From Alnus glutinosa (lineage: Eukaryota; Streptophyta; Magnoliopsida; Fagales; Betulaceae): a stretch of DNA of 64,000 nt. The notes beneath the pieces were generated by a model, which saw nothing but the letters and a program-made list of their open reading frames with translations, was not told where the DNA came from and did not search any database. The stretch lies in the NCBI RefSeq assembly GCF_958979055.1, contig NC_084891.1, forward strand, positions 23,128,001 through 23,192,000, read 5' to 3'. Position 1 is the stretch's first letter; each line of letters starts with the position of its first letter. Positions 25,836-37,815 of this stretch are shown piece after piece. Made by a program: the position numbers and the translations under genes.

Positions 25836-26334
25836 ATGAGTATTAATTTAATTCCTACACTTTCAATTTGAATAATTTATCTTCTACACTATAGATATGT
25901 GACAAATTAAACATTTTATTAAAAATTGTTCGTTGAATTTAATGCAGTTAAATGTTAAATAATATGTGTGATTTTAAACCAAATCACAGAAAATGAATCG
26001 TTTAGGATTGTGTTTTTAAAAAACTACAATTTGAAAACGCATAAATTTGCCTTTTCAAATCTCTGGCAATAGAGTATTTTTTTTGAAAATACAAATTTTT
26101 AAAAGCTAAACTATCATTCTGCCAAATGCTTAACTACGTTTTTAAAAATTATTTTTTTAAATTCCACATTTTTAAAAGTACAATATTAAATTGATATCTA
26201 CGCAAATTCAAATCAAATAAGCATTAGCTCATAATCATAATCATTACTCATAATCATAATTATAATAACAATCATTTAACAAAAAAAAACTAGTATTAGC
26301 AGTTAATATATATATCTAGACGTCTCAATCAAGG

Positions 26335-26407
26335 GCCCGTCTAGCTCAGTTGGTAGAGCGCAAGGCTCTTAACCTTGTGGTCGTGGGTTCGAGCCCCACG
26401 GTGGGCG
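26335..26407 (+). tRNA. trnK-CUU: tRNA-Lys (anticodon CUU)
   Basis: The 73-nt sequence folds as a standard cloverleaf without an intron. The acceptor stem is GCCCGTC paired with GGTGGGC plus discriminator G. The D arm carries box A-like TAGCTCAGTTGGTAGAGC. The anticodon arm is CAAGG-CTCTTAA-CCTTG, so the anticodon is CTT. The T arm is GTGGG-TTCGAGC-CCCAC, including box B. The CCA end is not encoded, as in eukaryotic nuclear genes. It lies in intergenic DNA between the methyltransferase and RPB10 genes and should be read by RNA polymerase III from its internal promoter. Confidence 0.97.
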
Positions 26408-26416
26408 TTTGCAGTA

Positions 26417-26421
26417 TTTTT
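26417..26421 (+). terminator. Pol III T-run terminator of tRNA-Lys
   Basis: TTTTT begins 10 nt after the discriminator base of the tRNA, the usual position for RNA polymerase III termination. Confidence 0.75.
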
Positions 26422-26652
26422 ATCTCTCTCCTCCTCATTTTTTTGTACAACAGCTTTATTGCATTTTTTTTTCTGGTCGGGCCATCCCATTAAACTGCTC
26501 CCCTGTTATTTTATTCTTGAGAAGCCTCTTTGCATTTGATGACGACAAAGTTAGCACCTATAGTTTGATAAGCTTATGCCAAATGGACAAATTTTTAGAT
26601 TTGTGAATCTGATTAGATAAGAAATGGGGAGTGATCCTTGCACTCTTTGTGT

Positions 26653-26741
26653 ACAACAATGGTACAATACCAAGGTACATTGGGGTGGGATCCAATGTAT
26701 AAACCCCACTCCAATGTATCTTGATGTTGTGTCATTGTTGT
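26653..26741. repeat. fold-back inverted repeat
   Basis: Two arms of about 36 bp are inverse complements with few mismatches: ACAACAATGGTACAATACC on the left against GTGTCATTGTTGT on the right, and TACATTGGGGTGG against CCACTCCAATGTA near the centre, with a loop of about 16 nt. It may be a very small fold-back transposon. No target duplication was identified. Confidence 0.65.
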
Positions 26742-26945
26742 ATATTATGAGTATTTTGATCATTTTTCAAAAAAAAATGGCGGATGGTCGGCCACCTCAT
26801 AACAATTTTTTTTTTCTCTTCCTTATGTTGTCAGTATGACTTGTTTTCAACCTTTCATTATAATTACAAATGAACCGCTGAGATTAAGCGAATTGCATAA
26901 GATCTCAATTCCACGTAAGATTATAATTTATAATCATGATGGTGT

Positions 26946-27137
26946 CAGGGGCGGAGCCAGCCCCCCCAAGTTGGGGGGGCCAAATTGAAAAAAAAATTTG
27001 GGGGGGCCAAAATTTGAAAAAATAATAAATTTTGAGGTAAAATTTTAATTTTTTTAAATTTTTTTTTTTTTTGGGGGGAGAACCTTGAGGCTTGGGGGGC
27101 CCAGGCCCCCCCAAGCCTCAACGTGGCTCCGCCCCTG
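26946..27137. mobile_element. hAT-type MITE with perfect 8-bp target duplication
   Basis: The element starts CAGGGGCGGAGCCA and ends TGGCTCCGCCCCTG, a perfect 14-bp terminal inverted repeat. It is flanked by GATGGTGT at 26938-26945 and 27138-27145, an exact 8-bp target duplication as made by hAT transposases. The 192-bp body is G/C-run rich near the ends (GGGGGGCC) and AT-rich in the middle, with no coding capacity. The CAGGGGCGGA end is known from the Tip100-type hAT group. The perfect flanks suggest a fairly recent insertion. Confidence 0.93.
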
Positions 27138-27836
27138 GATGGTGTGTTGGCCTTAGACTGAATTTAGGGTTGTCTTTTTTCCGATGGTGGTTATCACACC
27201 AGATGCTAATTTTCTTGCACTTACCCAAGACAATGACAACCATGATTGGTTAATTAATTTAATACTTAGTTGATTTGAGATTAACTGATGTTTAGTTATT
27301 AAACTATTCTGATCAAGTGAACACACTTGAAAAACTAAACTAAACAATGTTGACGGAGGAGGCGTGCACAACTCCTTGACGATGACCATTTGTTAATCCT
27401 GAGTTAATTCTGTTAACATCGTGTGGTTACGCTGTTATGGCAGAGCATTAGTACTGATCAAATTATATGTTTTTTTTTTTTAAAAAAAAAAAAAATTTAT
27501 TTTATTTTATTCTTCACACTTTCACGATCATTACAAAACAACTAAAATTAAGAAGAGACCCTTATAGGGAGTCTTACTCCGATGCCTAAATTAGCTTATG
27601 AGAGAAAATTATGCTTAATACATAAAATAAACAATTTGTCATTTATATTTGGGATATGAGTCTATTTCCAAGCAAAGAAGTAGAGTCAAACCTGAATTTG
27701 ATTTACTACTCTCACTGAAACTATGAGTGTCTGGTATTTGATTTAGGATGAGAGTCTTATCCCCATCCAACTAGGAGTTAGACTGTTGATCAAATTTTAA
27801 AATTATTCATTATTAGACTCGAGTTGGGACTACTAC

Positions 27837-28378
27837 TGTGACGTCTCACATCGCCTGGGAATGGAGATGTGCTTATATGGACAAACACATTCTTCTTGAC
27901 ACAGCGCGTTTTAAAGCCGTTATAGCCATGAACCTATCAGAACTCCACAGTTAAGCGTACTTTTGCGAGAGTAGTACCAGAATGAGTGACTTCCTGAGAA
28001 GTCTGGTTCGGGATAGTCAAAAGCGGATAATATTGTGTCATTGAGGGTAGGTCGTTATAAATGGTATCAGAACCATTGCCCAGCCTGAGATGGGGGGAGC
28101 GTGCACAAGCCCATAAGGGTCACCAGCGGGGACGCTGGGTCCCAATAGGGGGTGATTGTGACATCTCACATCGCTTTGTAATGAGAATGTGCTTAATATA
28201 TAAACATGTCATTCTTGACACAACGCGTTTTAAAGTCATAATAGCCATAAATCTATCAGAACTCCGCAGTTAAGCGTGCTTCTGTGAGAGTAGTACCAGG
28301 ATGGGTGACCTCCTGAGAAGTTTGGTTCGGAAAAGCCAAAGGCAGACAATATTGTGTCATTAGGGGTGAGTTGTTACA
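27837..28378 (+). mobile_element. Cassandra-type TRIM retrotransposon with 5S rRNA-like LTRs
   Basis: Two LTRs, 27837-28059 (223 bp) and 28157-28378 (222 bp), both start TGTGAC and the second ends TTACA. Only 97 bp lie between them. The interior opens ATGGTATCAGAACCA, the primer-binding site for initiator tRNA-Met, and ends near a purine run AATAGGGGG. Each LTR carries a 5S rRNA-like segment (ATCAGAACTCC, AGTTAAGCGTGCTT, GAGAGTAGTACCAGGATGGG, TGACCTCCTG). LTRs with a 5S domain define Cassandra. Flanking ACTAC (27832-27836) and ACTAT (28379-28383) fit a 5-bp target duplication with one change. It has no proteins. It sits inside the 3' LTR of the older element at 27511-30376. Confidence 0.93.
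28252..28325 (+). other. 5S rRNA-like promoter domain in the Cassandra 3' LTR
   Basis: This 74-bp part keeps box A-like AGTTAAGCGTGCTT and box C-like TAGTACCAGGATGGGTGACC of a plant 5S gene. The matching part of the other LTR (27932-28007) has more changes. The true 5' and 3' ends of 5S rRNA are absent, so this is not a ribosomal gene. Confidence 0.85.
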
Positions 28379-28740
28379 ACTATAATTAAACTTGGAGTAT
28401 AATTATTCCCAACCGTTATCCCCAATTTTCTTATCCGAGACATGCTCGAATAATGAGAATTTTATAGCTCGAAAAATTCAAGTCTTGGTTTGTTCCGAGG
28501 TTTGAACAATCTTTAGCTTCCTGCCTTTGAATGTCTCAAGTCTAAAGTTCATGAGGATGGTGCTCCTTAGTGAACTTTGTAATCTTATCTCGATAATGAA
28601 TGAAATAGTCTTTTCTTGTAATATCTTCTGAAATTGTGTGATGCCTTTGTGATTTTTGCAATCAAACTTGCTAAGGCACAACATAATATATGTACCCCCC
28701 ATAACCTGGGTTAAACCTGAAAACTTGAAGTTTTCTTTGA

Positions 28741-29500
28741 AGGGTTGTCTCCCTGTCTCCGGGGTAGCTCCCTTATATCTGTAAATCTATAACCTGAAAA
28801 TTGAGGGATAAATATGACTTTCCATGCCTTCTTGTTTTTCCTTAGGGTTTTCTCCCTGTCTCCGGGGTAGCTCCCTTATATCTGTAAATCTATAACCTGA
28901 AAATTGAGGGATAAATATGACTTTCCATGCCTTCTTGTTTTTCCTTAGGGTTTTCTCCCTATCTTCGGGGATAGCCTCATTCCTCTTGAAAACTTGCAAA
29001 CTTGTAAACCCGAAACCTGAAAACCAGGGGTTACCTGAAAACCGAGGGTTGTCTCCCTTTCTTGTTTTCTCTGCAATGTTGTCTTCCTAAATTTGGCTTA
29101 GCATTTTCTCTCATCCTTGTTTTCTCTGTAGGGTTGTCTCTCTGGATTTTCCTTAGGGTTTTTTCGTATCCTTGTTTTCTCTGCAGAGTTATCTCCATGT
29201 ATTTGCTTTAGGGTTTTCTCCCATCATTGTTTTTTATGCAGAGTTTTCTCCCATCATTGTTTTCTCTACAGGGTTGTCTCCCTGAATTTGCCTTAGGGTT
29301 TTATCTCATCCTTGTTTTATCTGCAGGGTTGTTTCTCTGTATTCGCCTCAGGGTTTTCTCCCTATCTTTGGGCTGGGCTCTGGCTCCATGTTTTTAATAG
29401 AGTTGTCTCATTGCCTTGTTTTCTCTACAAAATTGTCTCCCTAAATTTGCTTTAGGGTTTTCTTCATTTATTGTTCTCTACACTTACACAGTTATGAAAG
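28741..29500. repeat. 103-bp tandem repeat grading into degenerate minisatellite
   Basis: A 103-bp unit starting AGGGTTGTCTCCCTGTCTCC occurs at 28741 and 28844, nearly identical, with a partial third unit from 28947. Downstream the motif AGGGTTTTCTCCC with TTGTTTTCTCTGCAG recurs at irregular 30-65 bp spacing to about 29500. It lies inside the LTR element and is the bulk of its interior. Confidence 0.9.
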
Positions 29501-29975
29501 ACAACATATTAACATGTTAATAAAAGTAAGCACTTTTACTTATTATTGATCTCGACAAAACCTTCCAACAGTAATCTCATAAAAAACTAAGTTTTGGTTT
29601 CAAATAATAAAGCATTTAAGAGATAATATTTATCTCATTCAAACTTTTGTCTTTTTTTGTAAAACCAATTGTCATAAAATTTTACAATCTTCATAATTAC
29701 AGAAGGCATGTATTTGAATGGGAAGCCATAGAATAAGACAATAAACTACTAAAATTGATAACTGCTACTAATAATGTTGAAAGGAAAAACTTAAACTTAT
29801 CTCGCACGCTCGGTGAAGACCAGCACCGGCTTATCTGCGCATGGGGATCGTTCCAAGTCTCTGCATCATCTTGAGTAGTCTCAGTTCTTCTAGCATATTT
29901 TAAACGCGTGTTCATCACCATAACATATTTTTTTGTATGAGAAGCGAATAATTGTTCCCACAGATGGCGCCAAAT

Positions 29976-30376
29976 TGTTAGGATAGTTTCTGGTATGTTG
30001 TGAATTGCATGTTCTTCAATGTTCTTCACACTACCACAATCACTACAAAACAACTAAAATTAAGAGACCCTTCCGAGTGTCTCACTCCGATGCCTAAATT
30101 AGTTTATGTGAGAATGTATGCTTAATGCATAAAATAATCAGTCTGTCGTTTATACCTGGGGTATGGGCCTATTTATAGACAAAGAGGTGGAATCAAACTG
30201 AATTGGGTTTATTACTCCCACTTAAATTAGGAATGTCTGGTGTTTGATTTGGTATGAGAGTCATATCCCCATTTAAGTGGAAGTTGGACTGTTGACCAAA
30301 TTCTTTAATGAGTCATTATTGGACCCGAATTGGGACTACTATCCCAATTCTACTTGGAGTAAGATTATCCTTAACA
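29976..30376 (-). repeat. 5' LTR of the - strand LTR element
   Basis: This 401-bp copy is intact, unlike the 3' copy. It starts TGTTAA and ends TAACA on the - strand and holds the TATA-like box. The primer-binding-like GGCGCC lies just inside it at about 29966-29971. Confidence 0.75.
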
Positions 30377-31336
30377 CTTTTGTAATACAAGTGTCAACAA
30401 TTTAGATGATCTTTTATTATCCAAATGGACATAAATTTCTTCAAAATTAGGTTAGTTATAAGATTGTCATATAAAAAAAAAAAATTCACTGTGTCATGGG
30501 TCTTGTGAAGACCCACATTGGCCGTGGGATTGGTGTTCTATTTTTTTTTTCTTTTTTTATTTTTTGGAACTTTTTCTCTATATTTGTTATGAAGGGAATT
30601 TGTGTCATTTTTTGTACTGATTTAGTACATTATAATTGTTATGATAGTTTGAGGAGACTGATTCAATTAATAGTTTGGGAGACATTGCAAATTACTTACA
30701 AGTTTGAAGAAGTTATGTATTTTTTCTTTCTTTTTATTTTTTAACATATAAGAATACTTACATCAGACTCAAAAAATATTTACTTAAAATTTAGTTAAAA
30801 AATACATTTTTCTAATTTAATTATCTACTTTTTCAAAGCAACTATATCAAGCTCAACATTTTAGCTATTCACTTTTAATTTTCCATTTAAAATATTGTTT
30901 ATTTATCTACTTTTCTTATTCCAAAAGAAGCAAAAGAATCATATTGACTTTTTTTTTTAATTATTATTATTAATATAAATTATGGAGCTCAACAAACTTG
31001 TTGTACTCCATAGCAGTAGAACAAATCTTTAACTATTTTGTTGAGCAAATTATAGCATTTTTTAGTACTTTTTGCCACTTGAATGGCTAAATATAAATGC
31101 TTTAAAAAAAAATACATATATTTTTAACAACAGGCGACCAAGCAAGAATTTGGATCCTCTTCGTTCAAAATTGAGAGAATCATCTCCATTTAGTTATAAA
31201 GTATGAACATAGTTATCTTTTTACATTTCATGAAAATGTGAAAAGACAATTATGTTTATACTCTATAACTAAATATAGAGAATCATGTTCCAGCCAAAGC
31301 AAAACACCCAGTAATTTTGCGCCTGCATTGAAATAT

Positions 31337-31520
31337 GAGTAATACTAAAAGAAAGACCAATTTATTTCTTAAGTCCTCGCAGAATTAATGTAACTTTTAA
31401 AATCACAATTAAATGTGTGATAGATTACTAATAGATTTTGATTAAATGATAATTTTAAAAGTTAAATCAATTTTAAAATAACTAAAAAAAAGACACAAAT
31501 CTTTCTTTTTAGTATTACTC
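31337..31520. mobile_element. MITE family M2, copy 1
   Basis: The left end GAGTAATACTAAAAGAAAGA and the right end CTTTCTTTTTAGTATTACTC are inverse complements with one length change. Inner blocks ACTTTTAAAATCAC and ATTTTAAAAGTTA are also inverse. It is 184 bp long and non-coding. The inner element at 31803-31980 belongs to the same group. Confidence 0.85.
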
Positions 31521-31689
31521 GTAAAATAATATTGCATGGGGCATGAGCAAAGCCCACTTACCTACCTTGTCTGGTATTTAACTGTTTTTTTTTTTTTTTT
31601 TTTTTAGGAAAAAAGAGTTGATATTATTACTCAAAAGAGTCTATGGGTGTATCAAATGGATTGTGACCGACAACTGTGCACTTACTCTA

Positions 31690-32027
31690 AACACATATGC
31701 AAGACTCTTATTCCTTTTTATTCTCAAATGTGACATAATTTTTAAAATTATTATTGAATTTATGATGAATTATTATTTAATATAGCTTTTAAAAAATGTG
31801 ACATGGCTAAAAAGAAGGCCCATATTTCTTATGTGTCATTCAAAAATTGGTATAACTTTTAAAATTACTATTTGATTAAAATTTAATGGTAATCTATTAC
31901 AATTCCAATAGTAATTTTAAAAAATCACATCAATTTCGAAAGAATACAAAGAAAACATGAATCTTTCTTTAGCATTATTCTATCACATTTTTTGAGGATA
32001 AAATGTGATAAAGTATTGCATATAGCA
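31690..32027. mobile_element. nested MITEs (M3 outer, M2 inner)
   Basis: The outer pair is ACACATATGCAAGACTCTTA on the left and AAAGTATTGCATATAGCATT on the right, like the element at 47095-47257. Inside, from about 31803 to 31980, lies a second pair, GGCTAAAAAGAAGGCCCATA and ATCTTTCTTTAGCATTATTC, like the element at 31337-31520. The inner copy therefore interrupts the outer. Exact junctions are uncertain. Confidence 0.6.
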
Positions 32028-32319
32028 TTATATATTTGGGAAAAATATAAACTCGGTCATTGTGTTTACCTAATTTACAATTAATTTCATGTGGTATCAA
32101 AATAAACATAAATAATAAATATGCCAAAAAAATAATTTACTTCCTACCATGAAATTTCATCCACGAATTTAACAAATTATGTTAACGTGACATTGACTTA
32201 AATATAATACATGTCACAATTGTGTTAGAGCTTGCTCTAACGTATTATACTAACGAAATTTGTTGTATTAGTGGACCGTGAACGGAATATGCTTATTGTT
32301 TTAAAGCTTCGAACAGAAA

Positions 32320-34065
32320 ATAAAAACAATTCCCAAATCTTTTCCCCCCCAAATATTCAAATCTACCCTCTCCCACCGGGCTCCTCTCCCTCTCCTCCCT
32401 TCACCACACGCCCCCTCCTGACGAGCCACCACCACTGAAGGGCACCTTGCGACGCCTTCTCCATCACAATCTTGGTAAAAATTTCGCACCGTTCTCTCTC
32501 AGTCAATCTCCCTTAGATTTTGCTAATAAACCTTAATTTTGGAATGTTTGACTGTACCGGGGGATTTTGCTTGCGGATTAGTGAGGAAACCCTAACTTGG
32601 GTGCGTGTGTCTGTGACCACCGCCGACGACCCGAGCCATCAAAAGAAGAAAGCATTTTTCTCTCTGTTTTTCGTTTTTTCCTTTTGATTTCCTCACATTT
32701 TATTTTATTTTGATAAATAATGTCTTTTGATTTCCTCACATATCTGGTTACAAGTTCAGAATTCGAAATTTTTTCTGCCTATGAGACTTGTAACCCATTT
32801 GATACACCCATTCGATAAATCATCTAATCTTAGCTTGATTATGAAAAATTGTAGTGCAGATCATATTTTATTTCCCAGCTAGTCACGACCAGCCATCGGT
32901 TTTATCTAATTTCTTTTTTTTTTTTATTATGTTACTATTAAATCATTACTCAGCTTAAAAGCATAAGCCGATAGTAAGTGAAATAAGTTGTTCTCCATTT
33001 TAGAATAACGTTGTTAATAATAGAAGCGTAAAAACGGAACGATTATCAATTGCTAACAACCGGTATTTAGGAAATTGAAAATAGTCGCAACTGGATAACC
33101 GGATATTCAATTGCGGTTATCGGTTATAGAATTTTAAAAAACCGGTTAATGTAACCGTTAATTGGTTTTTTTTTTTTTTTTTTAAAAAAATATAATTATA
33201 ATAATAATATTATTAATTAAATTAAAAAAAAAAAAAAAACGAAATATTAAACCTAATTCACTCTGACCTTGAGTCACTCTTCTCCACCCTTCACTCGCAG
33301 CACGCCGTCGCCTCCTTCTTCTCTTCTTCTTTCCTTCTTCTCTTCTGAATCTCTGATCCACTCCCAAGCCCACGACGCCCACTCGCCCAGTGCCACGCCG
33401 ACGACGCCCAGTGCCCACGTGAAAGGTTCTCTCGGTCTGTTTGTAGATTTGTTTGCAGATTTGTTTGCGATTTTTGTGGAGGAAATATTTGCAGATTTCG
33501 ATTAGTATTTTGAAAATTTTGTGAGTGGGTTTTATGTGATTTTACTTTAATGTTGTCTCTTTGTGTTTTTCTTAAGATCATTTGTTTTTCTTCGATACTG
33601 TTTGAAATATATATGGTATAAGAAAGGTTGAATCCGCACCAATATTAGTTAGAATTAATTCCTCAAAAGGAGAAAACAACACCCATTCATAATTTTCACA
33701 GAAAACTAGTTATCGGGTTAGTAACTGGTTTTCAGTAACCAGATAACCGGATGTTGGTAAAAACTGCGACCGGTTGCGGTTATTAAAATGGAAATAACCG
33801 GGTATCCCGGTTGCGGTTTCTGTTATGACCAAATAAACCGCAACCGCAATCGGTTGTACACCCTTAGCTAATACGGGCTTGGCTTTATCCGAATGTGAAT
33901 AAGGGGAATGTATCATTAAATTATCAGCCATATTTTCTGTGGTGACAGCTAGTGGTGCAATCTTGCTGTGAGATACATATTATTGAATACAAAAATTATT
34001 AAGTGTTTCAGTTTTTTTGTCCCACGTTTTGGCTGTGACAGAGCAACAACCCTAGGCAATCGAAG
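32320..34065 (+). other. possible RPB10 leader exon and 5' UTR intron
   Basis: A C/T-rich, ATG-free stretch at about 32340-32473 ends in a usable donor (CAATCTTG|GTAAAA). A good acceptor (GGCTGTGACAG) lies at 34041, 24 bp before the RPB10 start. The two could form a leader exon and a 1.57-kb intron in the 5' UTR. No transcript evidence is available here, and the transposon-like block at 33050-33880 lies inside this proposed intron. Confidence 0.3.
33050..33880. mobile_element. non-autonomous element with CCGGTT-rich ends and a GC-rich core
   Basis: Both margins (33050-33170 and 33710-33870) are dense in AACCGG, CCGGTT, ATAACCGG and GCGGTTAT words in mixed orientation. The right margin ends AATCGGTTGTACACCC near 33872, a form seen at ends of plant hAT-type elements. 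The core (about 33260-33430) is GC- and C/T-rich, unlike its flanks, and looks like a promoter or leader segment. An open frame across the core (33269-33505) has no recognisable domain. A clear target duplication was not found. Confidence 0.5.
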
Positions 34066-35192
<1,127 letters not shown>

Positions 35193-35498
35193 TGAATGGG
35201 GTTACAAGTTAACAGAAGCTGGTTTTACTGAAAGCCATGTGTTTTTGGGTGTCTATCTATGTTTTCCCTGTTTCATTCAGTTTGGGGCTTGTATTAGTCC
35301 TTGGTCCAATAGAATGAAGCTAGATACAGGCGAAGAATTTATGGAATGCACTAGAGAAAATTATGTTCTTGCTTTAGTTAGCATCATGAATGGTCATTGA
35401 TACGTTTGAGTTATGAAGAACCTATCTCACTACATTAAAATATGTTTGTTGCCTGGTATGGTTATGCTTCTTGATAAGTAATTGGATGGGTAATGCTA

Positions 35499-35676
35499 CG
35501 AGTAATGCTAGAAGTCCTTTTTTTGTCAAATCTCGCGTCCCTCCAAAATGCTAGAAATCGTTCTTTTGAGCCTGTAATTGATCACTATTAAATTTTTATC
35601 AAGTAGTGATTTTAAAAGTCACATCATTTTTGGAGGGACACAAGAGTAACAAAAGAGTGACTGCTAGAATTACTCG
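35499..35676. mobile_element. MITE with AATGCTAGAA-type ends
   Basis: The left end CGAGTAATGCTAGAAGTC and the right end, read inversely, CGAGTAATTCTAGCAGTC match in 16 of 18 positions. Inner blocks TCCCTCCAAAA and TTTTGGAGGGA are perfect inverse complements. It is 178 bp long and non-coding, just downstream of RPB10. The terminal AATGCTAGA motif also ends the element at 56763-56945. Confidence 0.75.
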
Positions 35677-36587
35677 GTTGATAGTGGCACGTCAATATAA
35701 TAGAATAAAAGTGTGGTATATAACATTTTTCGTAAATATTTGGATTGATAGGGGTGCAAATGAAAGGCATTTCATTTTATATTCTTCGGCGTGTATGCTA
35801 CAATAAAACCACAGTCGAAATGTCTCCTGTGATGTTGAATGTCTCTGGTATGAATTATATCCATAATTTCTTTGTGGAATTGACGTCGAATAGAGATCAT
35901 ATAAGAACAAAAGTAGTTTAGATGTTCGCTGACCGTGTTCAGCTCTGGTGTCGACTTTGTCTTCGTAGGCTACTTAGATATGGAAGAATGGTGGGGAAAT
36001 TTTACTGATTTCTCTGGCTGGATCTTGTGGATTTGTCATCTCATTGAACTAGAAGTGATTTTCATCTCTTATATTTCTTTTACAACCATTATTGTTTTGT
36101 TTAAAAAGAAAAAATAAAATAAAATAAAATCTTCCCTATCATCATCACCTCCACTTTTGTAACTTATGGGATAAAGATATGAGATTAAATAATAGTGGAA
36201 AACACATCTTTAAGATTTTAAATTCAAGATCAGTCAACTGTAGAAGAAAGGGTATGTTATTATCCTGAATATTCTCTTATTTTTTCTTTTTTTCTTTTTT
36301 GTTTTTTTTTTTTACTTTTGTCGATGTCATCATCCACTTTCTTTTCTGTTCTGTTTTCACTGGTGATTAAAATTCGTAATCTTAGAGATAGAGATGTTTG
36401 CAAATCTGTAGTGAGAAATAAACAAAACAAAAAATTCAAATAAAAAAAAAATCATAGAGAATTTATATTATATAAGCTCTAGTAATATCATCCCCCATTA
36501 TTCTCTCTTAACACACTCATTGTCACCGTAACCACCCCCACGGCCCCACCCCTAATTGCACGGAAATCGATGAAAGTAACCTTAATG

Positions 36588-36866
36588 TTTTGTTTGGATA
36601 GGATGAGAGTTAGTTCCGTTTGAAATTTACTTTTTCATCTGTTCTTTATTTTCACTTCTTTCAAAAATTCTAAACTTTTTTTACTTTTTATATTAAATTA
36701 ACACTTTTTTATTACTTTTTAGATAAAAAAACTTACTACAATACAAATTTTTTTTACTTTTCTATATAAATTATTTCAACTTTATATCACATCAATCATA
36801 TTTTTCAATCATTAAAAAAAATTCCCAAGGAGAGGGAAGGGGTAAGAGACTTTCAAACGGGGTTAA
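36588..36866. mobile_element. MITE family M4, copy 1
   Basis: The copy opens GTTTGGATAGGATGAGAG and closes with CTTTCAAACGGGG. The core shares TTACTACAATACAA and TATATCACATCAATCAT with the copies at 38700 and 39560, in the same order and orientation. It is AT-rich and non-coding. Confidence 0.65.
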
Positions 36867-37815
36867 ATTGAAGGAAACCTTAAACACAGATTTTTCTTTT
36901 CATTCATTTATTTTTATTTTTTATTTTTTTAAAATTTCTAACTAAGATGAGATTCCTAGAGCATATCAAATTGTGAATACTTAATAACTTAGAGTAATGC
37001 AGAAGAGTAATGTTGTAAAATATACTTTTATTTCATCATTATATAATGTTGTTAGCATGGCAATGCATATATATATATAAATATAAAGACTACTTGATAC
37101 TACTACGTCAGCAAAGTAAGATAAAAGTGTAGTTCTTAAACTTAATTCAAAATAAACAAAAGTGAGCTTTCCTACAGTTATACCAGAGATATTTAATATC
37201 GTTGGAAGACATTCTGACTACTATGGTTTTATTGTAGCATACACGCCGAAGAATAGAAAACAAAATGCCTTTCATTTGCACCCCATCAATCTAAACATTT
37301 ACAAAAAATGTTATATACCACATTTATCCGATTATGAGATGTTATATACCACACTTTTATTCCACTTTTCTAATATATACGTTACTGTCAATCAACTTTT
37401 GAATCTTTAAAGAATGACGGATTGACAGTGCTACTTGAGCAAAAAAAAGAAAAGAAAAATAGGGTGTATAGCATTGCCCATCAAATTACTTCTCAAGTAG
37501 CATAACCAATGTTTTAATCTAGTGAGATAGGTTCATAAATCTTAGGGATTTAATTGGTTTTTTTGGAAACCCCTTGACCAGGTAAGGACATAGCTATTTA
37601 TTCAGGAATAACTATTCTTAAGAATGATGTGTAATCAAACAAAATAATAGTTATTCCATTTTGGAGGTCTATTCCGCGTATCAAACGAGCCATTGGTTCA
37701 AGGAACACCAAGGCAAGCAAAAAGATTTTTCTTTTCTCTAGCATTTTTTTAAAATAATATTTAAATAGTTTTATTTAAAATAACATTTAAATGATATATG
37801 AAAATGATAAAATAG

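Larger units (their letters stand above)
27511..30376 (-). mobile_element. non-autonomous LTR retrotransposon, interrupted
   Basis: Two direct repeats flank this block. The 5' LTR on the - strand is 30376-29976 (401 bp, TGTTAAGG to CTAACA). The 3' LTR is 28414-27511, split by the Cassandra insertion and lacking its last part. The LTRs share long blocks such as CCGATGCCTAAATTAG and GACTGTTGA. Next to the 5' LTR lies TTTGGCGCCATCTGTGGGAA, which looks like a primer-binding region of Ty3-type elements. The 5' LTR keeps a TATA-like CTATAAATAG (near 30171-30180); the 3' LTR has lost it. The interior has only a short open frame (to about 29697) and a degenerate minisatellite, with no protease, reverse transcriptase or integrase, so it could move only with help from another element. 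Confidence 0.75.
30377..32280. other. AT-rich intergenic DNA with MITEs
   Basis: No gene is supported. Apart from the elements listed separately, it holds T homopolymers (30541-30550, 31587-31606) and short AT-rich open frames without recognisable content. Confidence 0.6.

Noticed and set aside
27932..28325. Two 5S rRNA gene-like sequences
   Set aside because: Each lacks the true 5' and 3' ends of 5S rRNA and lies in an LTR of the Cassandra element, so neither is a ribosomal gene.
28741..28960. Regularly spaced repeats that might suggest a CRISPR array
   Set aside because: The 103-bp units are contiguous tandem repeats without unique spacers, in a plant nuclear genome.
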